DNA of 64,000 nt from Agromyces badenianii (GTDB taxonomy: Bacteria > Actinomycetota > Actinomycetes > Actinomycetales > Microbacteriaceae): the NCBI RefSeq assembly GCF_003070885.1, contig NZ_CP028913.1, positions 2,232,001 through 2,296,000 on the forward strand, read 5' to 3'. Of this stretch, positions 1 to 7,989 are shown piece after piece (position 1 is the stretch's first letter; the number at the start of each line of letters is the position of its first letter). The translations under genes and the position numbers were made by a program. The notes under the pieces are model-generated. The model was not told the origin of the DNA, did no database searches, and saw only the letters and a list, made by a program, of their open reading frames with translations.

Positions 1-1851
1 GGTGGCCCGTCGCACTTTGTCGACATCGGCCCCCGAACCTGATTCACCGGTCGAGTACGAGAGCATCGCGACGCGCGGCGCGATTCCGAACTGGGTCGCC
101 GTCTCGGCCGAGGAGATCGCGATGTCGGCGAGCTGCTCGGCCGTCGGGTCGGGCACGATCGCGCAGTCGCCGTAGACGAGCACCCGGTCGGCGAGGGCCA
201 TCAGGAAGACGCTCGAGACCACGTCGACGCCGGGCTTCGTCTTGATCACCTCGAACGACGGCCGGATCGTGTGCGCGGTCGTGTGCGCGGCGCCCGAGAC
301 CATGCCGTCGGCGAGGCCGAGCTCGACCATCATGGTGCCGAAGTACGACACGTCTTGCACGGTCTCTCGGGCCTGCTCGAGGGTCACTCCCTTGTGCGCA
401 CGACGACGCTGGTACTCCTCGGCGAAGCGGGTCACGTGCACGAAATCGTGGTTCGAGAGCACCTCGGCATTCGAGATGTCGAGGCCGAGTCCGATCGCCC
501 GCGAGCGCACCTCGATCTCTTCGCCGAGGATCGTGAGGTCGGCGACGTCGCGGGCGAGCAGCGTCGCCGCCGCGCGCAGCACCCGGTCGTCGTAGCCCTC
601 GGGCAGCACGATGCGCTTGCGCGCGTGTCGTGCGCGCTCGAGCAGGTCGTACTCGAACATGAGCGGCGTCACGACCTCGGGCCGGGCCACGTCGAGCAGG
701 TCGAGCAGCGCCTGCCCGTCGATGTGCTTCTCGAAGAGGGCGAGCGCCGTGTCGCGCTTGCGCTGCGACTCGGCCGCGAGTCGCCCTCTCGTGTGGGTGA
801 TCGCGAGCGCCGTGTCGTAGCTCGAGAGCTCGGTGCGGATGATCGGCAGTCCGGCCTTCAGGCCGTCGACGAGTCGGTCGACCTGCTCGGCCATCGGGAA
901 CCCGCCGTTCAGCACGATGCCCGACAGCGACGGGAACGTCGCGCTCGAGTGCGCCGTGAGCACGCCGAGCAGCACCTCGCTGCGATCGCCCGGCACGACC
1001 ACCACCGCGCCCTCGGTGAGGCGGGTGAGCACGTTCTCCATCGACATCGCGGCGATGACGACACCGAGCGCCTCGCGGTTCAGCAACTCGGGGTCGCCGG
1101 CGTGCAGGGCGCCGTCGACGGCGACCATGATCGCCTGCATCGACGGAGCGACGAGGTATGGGTCTTCGGGGATCGCCCAGGTGGCGACGGATGCCTCGGC
1201 GGCCGACCCGAAGCCGGTGGCGCGCACGCCGTTCTGCCCGGCGGCGACGGCGACGACCTCGACGATCTCCTGCAGCCGCTCGGGGTCGGCCCGGTTGGTC
1301 ACGATGCCGAGCAGCGTCGCGTGCTCGCGCTCGAGCTCTTCGACGGCGAGTTCGGTGAGCTGGGCGAGATCTTCGGGGCTTCGGGCATCGGAGTACCCGA
1401 GTCGCTCCGAGGTGCTTCGACCCTGGCCCTGCCCGACCCGGCCCCCGAGCACGAGCAGCACGGGAGCGCCGAGGTTCGCGGCGATGCGCGCGTTGTAGGC
1501 GAGTTCGGTGGGGCTGCCGACATCCGTGAAGTCCGACCCGATGATGACGACCGCGTCGCAGCGGTCTTCGACCGCCTTGAAGCGGCTCACGATCGTCGCG
1601 AGCGCCCCCTCGGGGTCTGCGTGCACGTCGTCGTAGCGCACGCCCACCGCGTCGTCGTAGGGAATCGGCACCACGCCCTCGTGGGCGAGGAGCAACTCGA
1701 GCACGTAGTCGCGTTCGGCCGTCGAGCGTGCGATCGGCCGGAACACCCCGACCCGCGTCGCCCGGCGGGTCAGCGTGTCGAGTGCGCCGAGCGCCACGGT
1801 GGACTTGCCGGTGTTGCCTTCAGCCGAGCAGATGTAGATGCGGTGCGCCAC
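1..1851 (-). CDS. pta: phosphate acetyltransferase (3' end outside window)
   Basis: Interconverts acetyl-CoA and acetyl phosphate in the cytoplasmic Pta-AckA pathway. The first 617 codons are visible and the gene runs off the left edge. It is the long Pta form: an N-terminal P-loop, BioD-like domain (AEGNTGKST near residue 11), then a DRTGG-type domain (PGDRSEVLLG), then the start of the catalytic PTA_PTB domain (KRIVLPEGYDDRVLRAA, later FGTMMVELGLADGMVSGA and STGESGSGAD). The start is GTG followed by Ala-His-Arg-Ile-Tyr; no better start lies upstream before the SRP RNA gene. ackA, the usual partner, would lie beyond the edge and cannot be seen. Family identity is certain; only the C-terminus is missing. 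Confidence 0.95.
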   Translation of the reverse strand, partial: MAHRIYICSAEGNTGKSTVALGALDTLTRRATRVGVFRPIARSTAERDYVLELLLAHEGVVPIPYDDAVGVRYDDVHADPEGALATIVSRFKAVEDRCDAVVIIGSDFTDVGSPTELAYNARIAANLGAPVLLVLGGRVGQGQGRSTSERLGYSDARSPEDLAQLTELAVEELEREHATLLGIVTNRADPERLQEIVEVVAVAAGQNGVRATGFGSAAEASVATWAIPEDPYLVAPSMQAIMVAVDGALHAGDPELLNREALGVVIAAMSMENVLTRLTEGAVVVVPGDRSEVLLGVLTAHSSATFPSLSGIVLNGGFPMAEQVDRLVDGLKAGLPIIRTELSSYDTALAITHTRGRLAAESQRKRDTALALFEKHIDGQALLDLLDVARPEVVTPLMFEYDLLERARHARKRIVLPEGYDDRVLRAAATLLARDVADLTILGEEIEVRSRAIGLGLDISNAEVLSNHDFVHVTRFAEEYQRRRAHKGVTLEQARETVQDVSYFGTMMVELGLADGMVSGAAHTTAHTIRPSFEVIKTKPGVDVVSSVFLMALADRVLVYGDCAIVPDPTAEQLADIAISSAETATQFGIAPRVAMLSYSTGESGSGADVDKVRRAT

Positions 1852-1959
1852 CCGTCCACCCTATTGTGCGGGTCCGACCGGCGGTCTGGGAATCCACCCA
1901 CCGTGATGGCGGCACCCGCCTCGGGGCCTGCCCGCGGGAACGCCTGCGGCAAGAACGGA

Positions 1960-2050
1960 AAAGACCCCCCGCGCACCCGCCAGAGCCCGGTTACCCTTGC
2001 TGCGTTTCCGCCCTGGGGGAGTTGGCCTGGATGGCGCCACGCGGGGAGCC
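1960..2050 (-). ncRNA. ffs: signal recognition particle RNA, small (4.5S-like) type
   Basis: The minus strand carries the apical SRP core: CCCAGGGCGGAAACGCAGCA followed by AGGGTAACC. This is the GGAA-type tetraloop region and the asymmetric loop that bind Ffh. The ends pair: CCCCGCG near the 5' end with CGCGGGG near the 3' end, followed by TCTTTT, which fits termination. The RNA forms the SRP with Ffh and targets membrane and secreted proteins. Length of about 90-100 nt suits the bacterial small form. The exact ends are inferred from pairing and from the upstream promoter. Confidence 0.85.
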
Positions 2051-2057
2051 GTCTTCC

Positions 2058-2086
2058 ATTCTACCCCGTTCGCTGCGAGTCGTTCA
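2058..2086 (-). promoter_or_regulatory. probable promoter of the SRP RNA gene
   Basis: Read on the minus strand there is TGAACG (2086-2081), a 17-bp spacer and TAGAAT (2063-2058). Transcription would begin about 7 bases further on, at 2051-2050, which matches the predicted 5' end of the SRP RNA. The -10 is one change from TATAAT and the -35 is weak. The agreement of spacing and RNA end is the main support. Confidence 0.55.
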
Positions 2087-2198
2087 CCCCGCGGCTTCCG
2101 CTCACCGGAGGCATCCCATCGCCCGTGAACGGGAGGACCGCGGAAGTCGGGTACGATTTCATGTGGCCGTGCGCGTTCTCGAACGCCCGTGCCGTCCT

Positions 2199-2286
2199 GG
2201 AGGATTCGCCTAGTGGCCTATGGCGCACGCTTGGAAAGCGTGTTGGGTGCAAGCCCTCGGGGGTTCGAATCCCCCATCCTCCGCCA
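2199..2286 (+). tRNA. tRNA-Ser (GGA anticodon)
   Basis: A complete cloverleaf with a long class II variable arm. The acceptor stem is GGAGGAT/ATCCTCC, the D stem CGCC/GGCG, and the anticodon stem CACGC/GCGTG encloses TTGGAAA (anticodon GGA). The T arm is GGGGG-TTCGAAT-CCCCC. Discriminator G at 2283 is followed by an encoded CCA (2284-2286). It reads UCC/UCU serine codons. Confidence 0.97.
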
Positions 2287-2414
2287 AGCAAGACCCCAGC
2301 GCCCCGGCGCGCGCAGCATCGGTCGGGCGATCGAATCCCCCATCCTCCGCCAAGGAAGACCCCAGCGCCCCGGCGCGCGGGTGCGCAAATCCCGGCGCGC
2401 GCAGCATCGGTCGG
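2266..2414 (+). repeat. duplicated 3' end of tRNA-Ser plus flank
   Basis: The last bases of the tRNA T arm and acceptor, with their downstream flank, occur twice: from 2266 and again from 2332, 66 bp apart. The shared stretch is about 48 bp with one difference (AAGCAAG versus AAGGAAG). A second segment, CGGCGCGCGCAGCATCGGTC, occurs at about 2304 and again at about 2392. The second tRNA piece lacks the D and anticodon arms, so it cannot be a working tRNA. This looks like local duplication at a tRNA 3' end, the kind of place integrases use, but no integrase is nearby. Confidence 0.8.
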
Positions 2415-2423
2415 GGTTCGAAT

Positions 2424-2443
2424 CGGCCCGGAATCGCGGGCCG
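2424..2443 (+). terminator. terminator after tRNA-Ser
   Basis: Perfect 7-bp stem CGGCCCG/CGGGCCG with a 6-base loop, followed by TTTCGTGTTT. It lies downstream of the tRNA and its duplicated tail and upstream of the next gene. Confidence 0.65.
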
Positions 2444-2516
2444 TTTCGTGTTTCGCGGCGCTTGTCCTCATTAATGCGGATAGCGTTTCCGGGCGTCGCC
2501 CACCAATATTGCAGAG

Positions 2517-3125
2517 ATGTCAGCGGCGGCGATGGAAAACATGACTGGGGATGCAGGGGTCTCCTCCATCGATCCGGTGGCAGTAGGGGGCGAGGGCCTC
2601 GGGGTGCAGACCCTGAGGCCGCGCCGCACGCTGGGCTGGAGCATCGGCATGACCATCGCGGCGCTCGCGCTGCCGCTGCTGGCCGCCGAACTCTGGCTGA
2701 TGAACACGCGCGAATCCTGGCCGGTCATCGCGGCGACGGCGTCGGTCGGGGTGGTGCTGATCCTCGTCGCGTGGTTCGGCTATCGACGCACCCGCGCATC
2801 GATCAGCAAGTACGGCATCGTCGAACACGGATTCTTCGGCGGGGTCTCGACGGTCGCCGCACGGGACGTCGCCGGGGTGCTGCGCGTGCAGCTCTACCGG
2901 GCGAACAGCCTCGACACGACGCAGGAGCTCTTCGTTGTCGAACGCACCGGGCGCGGTGCCTTCCGCATGCGAGGCCGATTCTGGGATGAGCCCACGATGG
3001 ATCGGGTCGCCGATGTGCTCGGCGTCGAGGAGACCGTCGGATCCGAACCGATGACGCTCGCCGAGCTGCGCGAAGCCAATCCGCGCCTTCTCTACTGGTT
3101 CGAGCGGCGCTCGCTCACCCGCTGA
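2517..3125 (+). CDS. membrane protein with PH-like C-terminal region, function unknown
   Basis: A 202-residue protein with a polar N-terminus (about 35 residues), two closely spaced membrane segments (about residues 38-60 and 67-87) and a soluble basic C-terminal half. The layout of two helices followed by a compact beta-rich domain resembles bacterial PH-like membrane proteins, but I see no diagnostic residue. ATG 2517 is preceded by a weak GCAGAG; ATG codons at 2532 and 2541 are possible alternatives. The last 11 bp overlap the end of the convergent acetyltransferase gene. Function unknown. Confidence 0.7.
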   Translation: MSAAAMENMTGDAGVSSIDPVAVGGEGLGVQTLRPRRTLGWSIGMTIAALALPLLAAELWLMNTRESWPVIAATASVGVVLILVAWFGYRRTRASISKYGIVEHGFFGGVSTVAARDVAGVLRVQLYRANSLDTTQELFVVERTGRGAFRMRGRFWDEPTMDRVADVLGVEETVGSEPMTLAELREANPRLLYWFERRSLTR

Positions 3126-3747
3126 GTGCGGTGTCGCCGGTGGCGATGCCGAGGAGCGGTGATCGCGGCCGGCTCGAGGGCAGCTCGTGAAAGCCGAGCC
3201 GGTCGTAGAAGACTCTCGCTCCGGCGTTCGAGGCGTCGATGCCGAGGTGCACCGCGGGCACGCCGCGTGCGGCGAGCGCGGCGCGCATGGTGCCGATGAG
3301 GCGACGGCCGAAGCCTTGGCCCTGCAGTTCGGGCAGCAGGTCGATGTGCAGGTGCGCCGGATACTCGGCCAGTTCGTCGATGAGCATGCGCTCGGGCGAG
3401 GTGCCGGCCTCGACGAGACGGGCCTCGGTGAATCTCGGCTCGTGTCCGGTCGGTGCGCCGGGCGACGGATGCCTCGCTGCGAAGCCCGGCGACCATTCGC
3501 GCTTCCACCACTCGACGAATGCCGCGGTGTCGGCCACGCCGATCACGTAGCCGAGCACCCGATCGCCCTCGGCCACGACGAAGGCGAGCTCGGGCGCGTA
3601 CTCGACGTACGGCAGCGCGAACACCTCGGGCATCAGCGAGTCGTCGGAGTAGACCCCTGACGCATCGCCCCCGGCGGCCGCGGTGAGCAGGCAGATGTGC
3701 GCGAGCTGGTCGCGGTCGGCGGCGCGGTACTGGCGGATCTCTGGCAC
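3115..3747 (-). CDS. GNAT family N-acetyltransferase
   Basis: A 210-residue cytoplasmic acetyl-CoA-dependent acyltransferase. The GNAT core lies in the second half: LHIDLLPELQGQGFGRRLIG is motif A with the Q/R-x-x-G-x-G/A pyrophosphate loop, followed by HLGIDASNAGARVFYDRLGF (motif B). The N-terminal half includes VAEGDRVLGYVIGV. It resembles GNATs acting on small metabolites or amino sugars, but the substrate cannot be read from sequence. The GTG start (VPEIRQYRAAD) gives a standard GNAT N-terminus; the longer open frame upstream is antisense to the HerA gene. It follows the HerA-like gene by 29 bp on the same strand, so co-transcription is likely. Confidence 0.85.
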   Translation of the reverse strand: MPEIRQYRAADRDQLAHICLLTAAAGGDASGVYSDDSLMPEVFALPYVEYAPELAFVVAEGDRVLGYVIGVADTAAFVEWWKREWSPGFAARHPSPGAPTGHEPRFTEARLVEAGTSPERMLIDELAEYPAHLHIDLLPELQGQGFGRRLIGTMRAALAARGVPAVHLGIDASNAGARVFYDRLGFHELPSSRPRSPLLGIATGDTALSG

Positions 3748-3776
3748 CCGACCATCCTCCCGCACGACGGCCGCCC

Positions 3777-5666
3777 TCAGCGGCGCTTGGCCATGCCGAA
3801 GATGCCGGTGATGACGCTCGTCAGCACATTCTGCGTGGCCTTCGAGCCGAGCACCTGCTCGAGCGCGGACTTCTCCTTCGACCGCGACGACCGTGACGAT
3901 CGCGACCGCGATGATCCCGAGGTCTGCTTCATGAGCCGGTCGTACTCGGCCTGCGCCTTCTTGTCGGCCTTCGCGGCATCCGCGGCGATCTTCGCCTGCA
4001 TCTTCGCGTACTCCGCGTCGGCCTTCGACTTCGCCGCGGCGGCCTCTTCGGCATCGACCCTCGCCGCGGCGTCCGCGAGCTTCTTCGTCAGGATCTCGTG
4101 CGCCGACTCCCGGTCGATGCCGGTGCCGTACTTCGCGAGCAGCGGTGACGCGGCGACGGCGGCGTCGATCGAGGCATCCGTCGACGGCGACATGGAGGCC
4201 TGCGGAGCGCGGAGCCGTGTCCAGGCGACCGGGCTGGGAGCGCCCTTCTCGTTCATCACGGTGACGATCGCCTCGCCCGTGCCGAGCATGGTGAGGGTCT
4301 CCTCGAGGTCGTAGCCCGACTTCGGGTACGTCGAGACGGTCGCGCGCAGCGCCTTCGCATCGTCGGGGGTGAACGCGCGCAACTGGTGCTGCACGCGCGA
4401 GCCGAGCTGGGCGAGCACGTCGGCGGGCACGTCTTTCGGGGTCTGCGTCACGAAGAAAACGCCGACGCCCTTCGAGCGGATGAGGCGCACGGTCTGCGTG
4501 ATCTGGGCGAGGAAGTCCCTCGACGCGTCCGTGAAGAGCAGGTGCGCCTCGTCGAAGAAGAACACGAGCTTGGGCTGGTCGAGGTCGCCGACCTCCGGCA
4601 GGTCGGTGAAGAGGTCGGCGAGCAGCCACATGAGGAAGGTCGAGTAGAGCGCCGGCTTGTCGGCGACGCCCGGCACCTCGAGCAGGCTGATGACCCCGCG
4701 ACCGTCGGATGCCACGCGCAGGAACTCGGCCGTGTCGATCTCGGGTTCGCCGAAGAAGACGTCGGCGCCCTGATCGGCGAAGGTGATGAGTTCGCGCAGG
4801 ATCACCCCGACGGTGGCCTTCGACAGCCCGCCGAGGCCCTCGAGTTCGGGCTTGCCCTCATCGCTGACGAGGTAGGCGAGCACGGCCCGCAGGTCTTCGA
4901 GGTCGAGCAGGGCGAGGTTGTTCGTGTTCGCGTAGTGGAAGACGAGACCGAGGCTCGACTCCTGCGTCTCGTTGAGGCCGAGCGCCTTCGAGAGCAGCAG
5001 CGGCCCGAATCCCGAGATCGTCGCCCTGATCGGCACGCCCCGGCCGACGCCGCCGAGGGAGTAGAACTCGGTCGGGAAACTCGCAGGCGTCCAGTCTTGA
5101 CCGATGCCCGCCGTGCGCTCGAGCAGCTTCTCGTTGCCCTCCCCCGGCGTCGCGACGCCCGAGAGGTCGCCCTTGATGTCGGCGGCGAACACGGCGACGC
5201 CGTTGGCCGAGAGCCGCTCGGCGAGCAGCTGCAGCGTGCGGGTCTTGCCGGTGCCGGTCGCCCCGGCGACGAGTCCGTGCCGGTTCGTCATCGCGAGCGG
5301 AATGCGGATCGGCACCTCCGGCAGCGCCTCGCCGTTGACGAGGGCGCCCATCTCGAGCGCGGCGCCCTCGAAGGCGTAGCCGGCGCGGATCGCGTCGATG
5401 CGGCTCTGGTCGAGTGGGCCGGCGGATGCGGCGGGGCCTGGTGCCGACGGCGCCGCGGGCTGCTCGGGCCCGGCCGCGGCATCCGTCGTCGCCGCCCTGG
5501 CTGCGGCCGCAGCATCCGTCGCCGCCGCCTCGGCAGCCGCTTGCGCGAGCGCCGCGGCCTCCTCGGCCTTCTTGATGGCCTCGGCCGCCTGCGCCTGCAG
5601 GGCCTTCGCCGCCTCGGCCGCAGCAGCGGCCGCCTCCTGAGCTTGCTTCACCGCGTCATCGGCCAT
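3777..5666 (-). CDS. HerA-like (DUF853) ATPase with Ala-rich N-terminal extension
   Basis: A 629-residue protein of the DUF853/YjgR branch of HerA/FtsK-like ATPases. Walker A is GATGTGKT (135-142) and Walker B FFFDEAH (369-375). RSKGVGVFFVTQTPKDVPADVL and a conserved QLGSRVQHQLRAFT follow. Before the ATPase core lie about 85 residues almost entirely of Ala, Glu, Gln and Lys, probably helical or coiled-coil, followed by a Pro/Ala linker. The C-terminus has another Ala/Lys coiled-coil stretch and a Ser/Arg-rich segment. The cellular role of this branch is poorly known. The terminal extensions are unusual against the compact E. coli YjgR. No nuclease partner (NurA or Sir2) is adjacent, so a defence role is not supported. 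Confidence 0.9.
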   Translation of the reverse strand: MADDAVKQAQEAAAAAAEAAKALQAQAAEAIKKAEEAAALAQAAAEAAATDAAAAARAATTDAAAGPEQPAAPSAPGPAASAGPLDQSRIDAIRAGYAFEGAALEMGALVNGEALPEVPIRIPLAMTNRHGLVAGATGTGKTRTLQLLAERLSANGVAVFAADIKGDLSGVATPGEGNEKLLERTAGIGQDWTPASFPTEFYSLGGVGRGVPIRATISGFGPLLLSKALGLNETQESSLGLVFHYANTNNLALLDLEDLRAVLAYLVSDEGKPELEGLGGLSKATVGVILRELITFADQGADVFFGEPEIDTAEFLRVASDGRGVISLLEVPGVADKPALYSTFLMWLLADLFTDLPEVGDLDQPKLVFFFDEAHLLFTDASRDFLAQITQTVRLIRSKGVGVFFVTQTPKDVPADVLAQLGSRVQHQLRAFTPDDAKALRATVSTYPKSGYDLEETLTMLGTGEAIVTVMNEKGAPSPVAWTRLRAPQASMSPSTDASIDAAVAASPLLAKYGTGIDRESAHEILTKKLADAAARVDAEEAAAAKSKADAEYAKMQAKIAADAAKADKKAQAEYDRLMKQTSGSSRSRSSRSSRSKEKSALEQVLGSKATQNVLTSVITGIFGMAKRR

Positions 5667-5772
5667 GGGGCGATCCTATCGACGGCGCAGGCGAACGACC
5701 CGGGCGAAATGATGCGGCACCCCCGAGGCGGGGGCCTCCCATTCCGCGATGCGCAGACCTAGGGTGGAGAAC

Positions 5773-7008
5773 GTGAGCCCCAAGGCGTCGACGGCCGAGG
5801 TGCTGCTGATCGGCGATCGAGAGGTGCGCATCAGCAGCCCAGACAAGGTCGTGTTCCCAGAGCCCGGCCTGACGAAGCTCGACGTCGTGACCTACTACCT
5901 CGCGGTCGCCGACGGGGCCCTGCGCGGCGCCGGCGGGCGCCCGATGGTGCTCAAGCGCTTCGTGAAGGGCATCGACCAGGAGGCGTTCTTCCAGAAGCGC
6001 GCTCCCGAGAATCGGCCCGAGTGGATCGAGACGGCGACGCTGCACTACGCCTCGGGCAATTCGGCCGACGAGGTCGTGGTCCGCGATCCGGCCGCGCTCG
6101 CATGGGTCGTGAACCTCGGATGCCTCGACCTGAACCCGCACCCCGTTCGGGCCGAAGACCTCGACCACCCCGACGAGCTGCGGGTCGACCTCGACCCGAT
6201 GCCGGGCGTGGACTGGAGCCAGATCGTCGACGTGGCCATGGTCGCGCGTGAGGTGCTCGCCGATCACGGGCTCGTCGGCTGGCCGAAGACCTCGGGCTCG
6301 CGCGGCATGCACATCTGCGTGCGCATCGAGCCGCGCTGGAACTTCCGCGACGTGCGCCTCGCCGCCGAGACCCTCGCCCGCGAGGTCGAGAACCGCGCCC
6401 CCGGGCTCGCCACCGCGCGGTGGTGGAAGGAGGAGCGCGGCGAGAGCGTCTTCGTCGACTTCAACCAGAACGCGAAGGATCGCACCGTGGCATCCGCGTA
6501 CTCGATCCGGCCGCTGCCCGACGCGCGGGTGTCGACGCCGCTCGACTGGAACGAGGTGCGGGGCAGCCATCCCGAGCATTTCACGGTCGCGACGGTGCTC
6601 GAGCGGTTCGCCGAGCGCGGCGACCCGGCCGCCGGCATCGACGAGACCGCCGGCGGGCTCGACGCGCTGCTCGAGCTCGCCGAGCGGCTCGGCCCGGCCG
6701 AGAAGCCGCCGAAATCCTCCGACGGCTCCGGTCGGCGCACGTCGACGATGCCGCTGATCGAGATCGCACGGGCGAACACGAAGGCCGAGGCGCTCGAGGG
6801 GCTCGAACGGTGGAAAGCGCGGCATCCCGATGTCGTCGCCCTGCTCCACCCCGCCGACACCCTCGTCGACGGCATGCGCGGCAGTTCCTCGCTCTGGTAC
6901 CGCATCCGGGTGAACCTGCAGCACGTGCCCGAGGCACGGCGACCCGAGCAGGAGCCGCTCGAGGTCGACTACGACCCGTGGGCGGGCAAGGAGTGGGCGC
7001 GGCCGTGA
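5773..7008 (+). CDS. ligD: LigD-type polymerase/primase domain protein
   Basis: A 411-residue archaeo-eukaryotic primase-fold polymerase corresponding to the polymerase domain of LigD, which fills in ends during Ku-dependent non-homologous end joining. Visible motifs are the metal-binding DLDP, the SGSRGMHI loop and FVDFNQNAKDRTVASAYSIR. There is no ligase or phosphoesterase domain, so it is a stand-alone module. I chose GTG 5773 because AGGGTGGAG lies just upstream; an ATG at 5749 would add eight residues and has no ribosome binding site. The stop overlaps the next start (GTGA), showing translational coupling. Ku and an ATP-dependent ligase are not in the window. Confidence 0.9.
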   Translation: MSPKASTAEVLLIGDREVRISSPDKVVFPEPGLTKLDVVTYYLAVADGALRGAGGRPMVLKRFVKGIDQEAFFQKRAPENRPEWIETATLHYASGNSADEVVVRDPAALAWVVNLGCLDLNPHPVRAEDLDHPDELRVDLDPMPGVDWSQIVDVAMVAREVLADHGLVGWPKTSGSRGMHICVRIEPRWNFRDVRLAAETLAREVENRAPGLATARWWKEERGESVFVDFNQNAKDRTVASAYSIRPLPDARVSTPLDWNEVRGSHPEHFTVATVLERFAERGDPAAGIDETAGGLDALLELAERLGPAEKPPKSSDGSGRRTSTMPLIEIARANTKAEALEGLERWKARHPDVVALLHPADTLVDGMRGSSSLWYRIRVNLQHVPEARRPEQEPLEVDYDPWAGKEWARP

Positions 7009-7859
7009 GCGACCTCGGCCCGGTGGACCCGGGACACGCCGGCGAGCTCGCCTGGTTGCGGCGGTGGCGGCTGCGCCCCGTCGGCGACGCGGTCACGACG
7101 GCGTCGAGCACGCTCATCCCGGTGCAGACGATGAGCGGCGAGCCGGCCATGCTGAAACTCGCGCACGCCCCCGAGGAGGTACGCGGAGCCGACCTCCTCG
7201 TCGCCCTCGACGGACACGGCGCGGCGCGAGTGCTCGAGCGGAGCGGCGCCGCGATCCTGCTCGAACGCGCGACCGGCGCCCGTGACCTCGTGCGCATGGT
7301 GGCTGACGGCCGCGACGACGACGCCACTCGCACGATCTGCGCGGCGGCGGGCCGAATCCACGTCGCGCCGGGCGCAGTGCTCGAGCGGGAGGATCCGCCC
7401 GAGCTCATCGACCTGCCGACGTGGTTCCGCGAGCTCTTCGCCAACGCCGACCGGATCGGAGCGCTGCACCGCCGCGGAGCCGACCTCGCCGAACAGCTCC
7501 TCGACGACCCGCGGGAACCCGTCGTGCTGCACGGCGACCTCCACCACGGCAACGTGCTCGACTTCGGCGAGCGCGGCTGGCTCGCGATCGATCCGAAGGG
7601 GCTCACGGGCGAGGCCGCCTTCGACTACTGCAATGTGCTCTGCAATCCGTCGCACGAGCGGGCGCTGCGCCCGGGCCGGCTCGAACGCCAGTTCGGCGTG
7701 GTCGTCGATGCGACCGGCGTCGAACGGGCACGGCTCGCCCGATGGCTCGTCGCGTGGTGCGCCCTGTCGTCGACCTGGTTCGCGATCGACGACGACCCCG
7801 GGCACGCCGAGTCGGCCGCGGAGATCGGCGAGCGTGCGCTCACGCTCCTCGACGAGTGA
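7005..7859 (+). CDS. aminoglycoside/streptomycin phosphotransferase-like kinase
   Basis: A 284-residue protein of the APH / streptomycin 6-kinase fold. The Brenner-type catalytic loop is VVLHGDLHHGNVLDF and the metal-binding segment follows as LAIDPKGLTGEAAFDYCN. DPKG in place of the more usual DFEW-type segment is characteristic of the streptomycin/hydroxyurea phosphotransferase group (APH_6_hur). It would transfer phosphate from ATP to a hydroxylated small molecule; the substrate is unknown and drug resistance should not be assumed. The GTG start overlaps the LigD-like stop by 4 bp. Confidence 0.85.
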   Translation: MSDLGPVDPGHAGELAWLRRWRLRPVGDAVTTASSTLIPVQTMSGEPAMLKLAHAPEEVRGADLLVALDGHGAARVLERSGAAILLERATGARDLVRMVADGRDDDATRTICAAAGRIHVAPGAVLEREDPPELIDLPTWFRELFANADRIGALHRRGADLAEQLLDDPREPVVLHGDLHHGNVLDFGERGWLAIDPKGLTGEAAFDYCNVLCNPSHERALRPGRLERQFGVVVDATGVERARLARWLVAWCALSSTWFAIDDDPGHAESAAEIGERALTLLDE

Positions 7860-7883
7860 GTCGGTCCCGCCAGCGTCGCGTCG

Positions 7884-7953
7884 CGTCGGAGTGAGGTTCT
7901 CGTGTCGGAGGACGCGGAGGGGGTGACTCCGACGCGAGAACCTCCCTCCGACG
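7884..7953. terminator. long inverted repeat between convergent genes
   Basis: Two 26-base arms (7884-7909 and 7928-7953) match at 24 of 26 positions and are separated by 18 bases. The central parts read GAGGTTCTCG and CGAGAACCTC. It lies between two convergent genes and can act as a bidirectional terminator, although no clear T-run follows. The arms are longer than in ordinary terminators, so a REP-like or miniature mobile element is an alternative. Confidence 0.65.
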
Positions 7954-7989
7954 AGCGCTGGCCGCGCGGCCGCGCGGTGGCGCAGCGCG

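Noticed and set aside
2332..2350. Possible second tRNA at the duplicated acceptor end
   Set aside because: Only part of the T arm and the acceptor 3' side are present; no D or anticodon arm precedes them.
271..2544. Very long open frame on the plus strand over pta and the tRNA
   Set aside because: It is antisense to pta and passes through the SRP RNA and tRNA-Ser genes; openness follows from high GC. The opposite strand gives a clear Pta protein.
3115..5666. HerA-like ATPase plus GNAT as an anti-phage defence island
   Set aside because: No NurA, Sir2, nuclease or toxin partner is present, and neighbours are housekeeping genes; DUF853 proteins are widespread and chromosomal.
7005..7859. Acquired antibiotic-resistance gene
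   Set aside because: Base composition matches the neighbours, it is translationally coupled to a chromosomal gene, and no mobile element is nearby; APH-fold enzymes have many other substrates.
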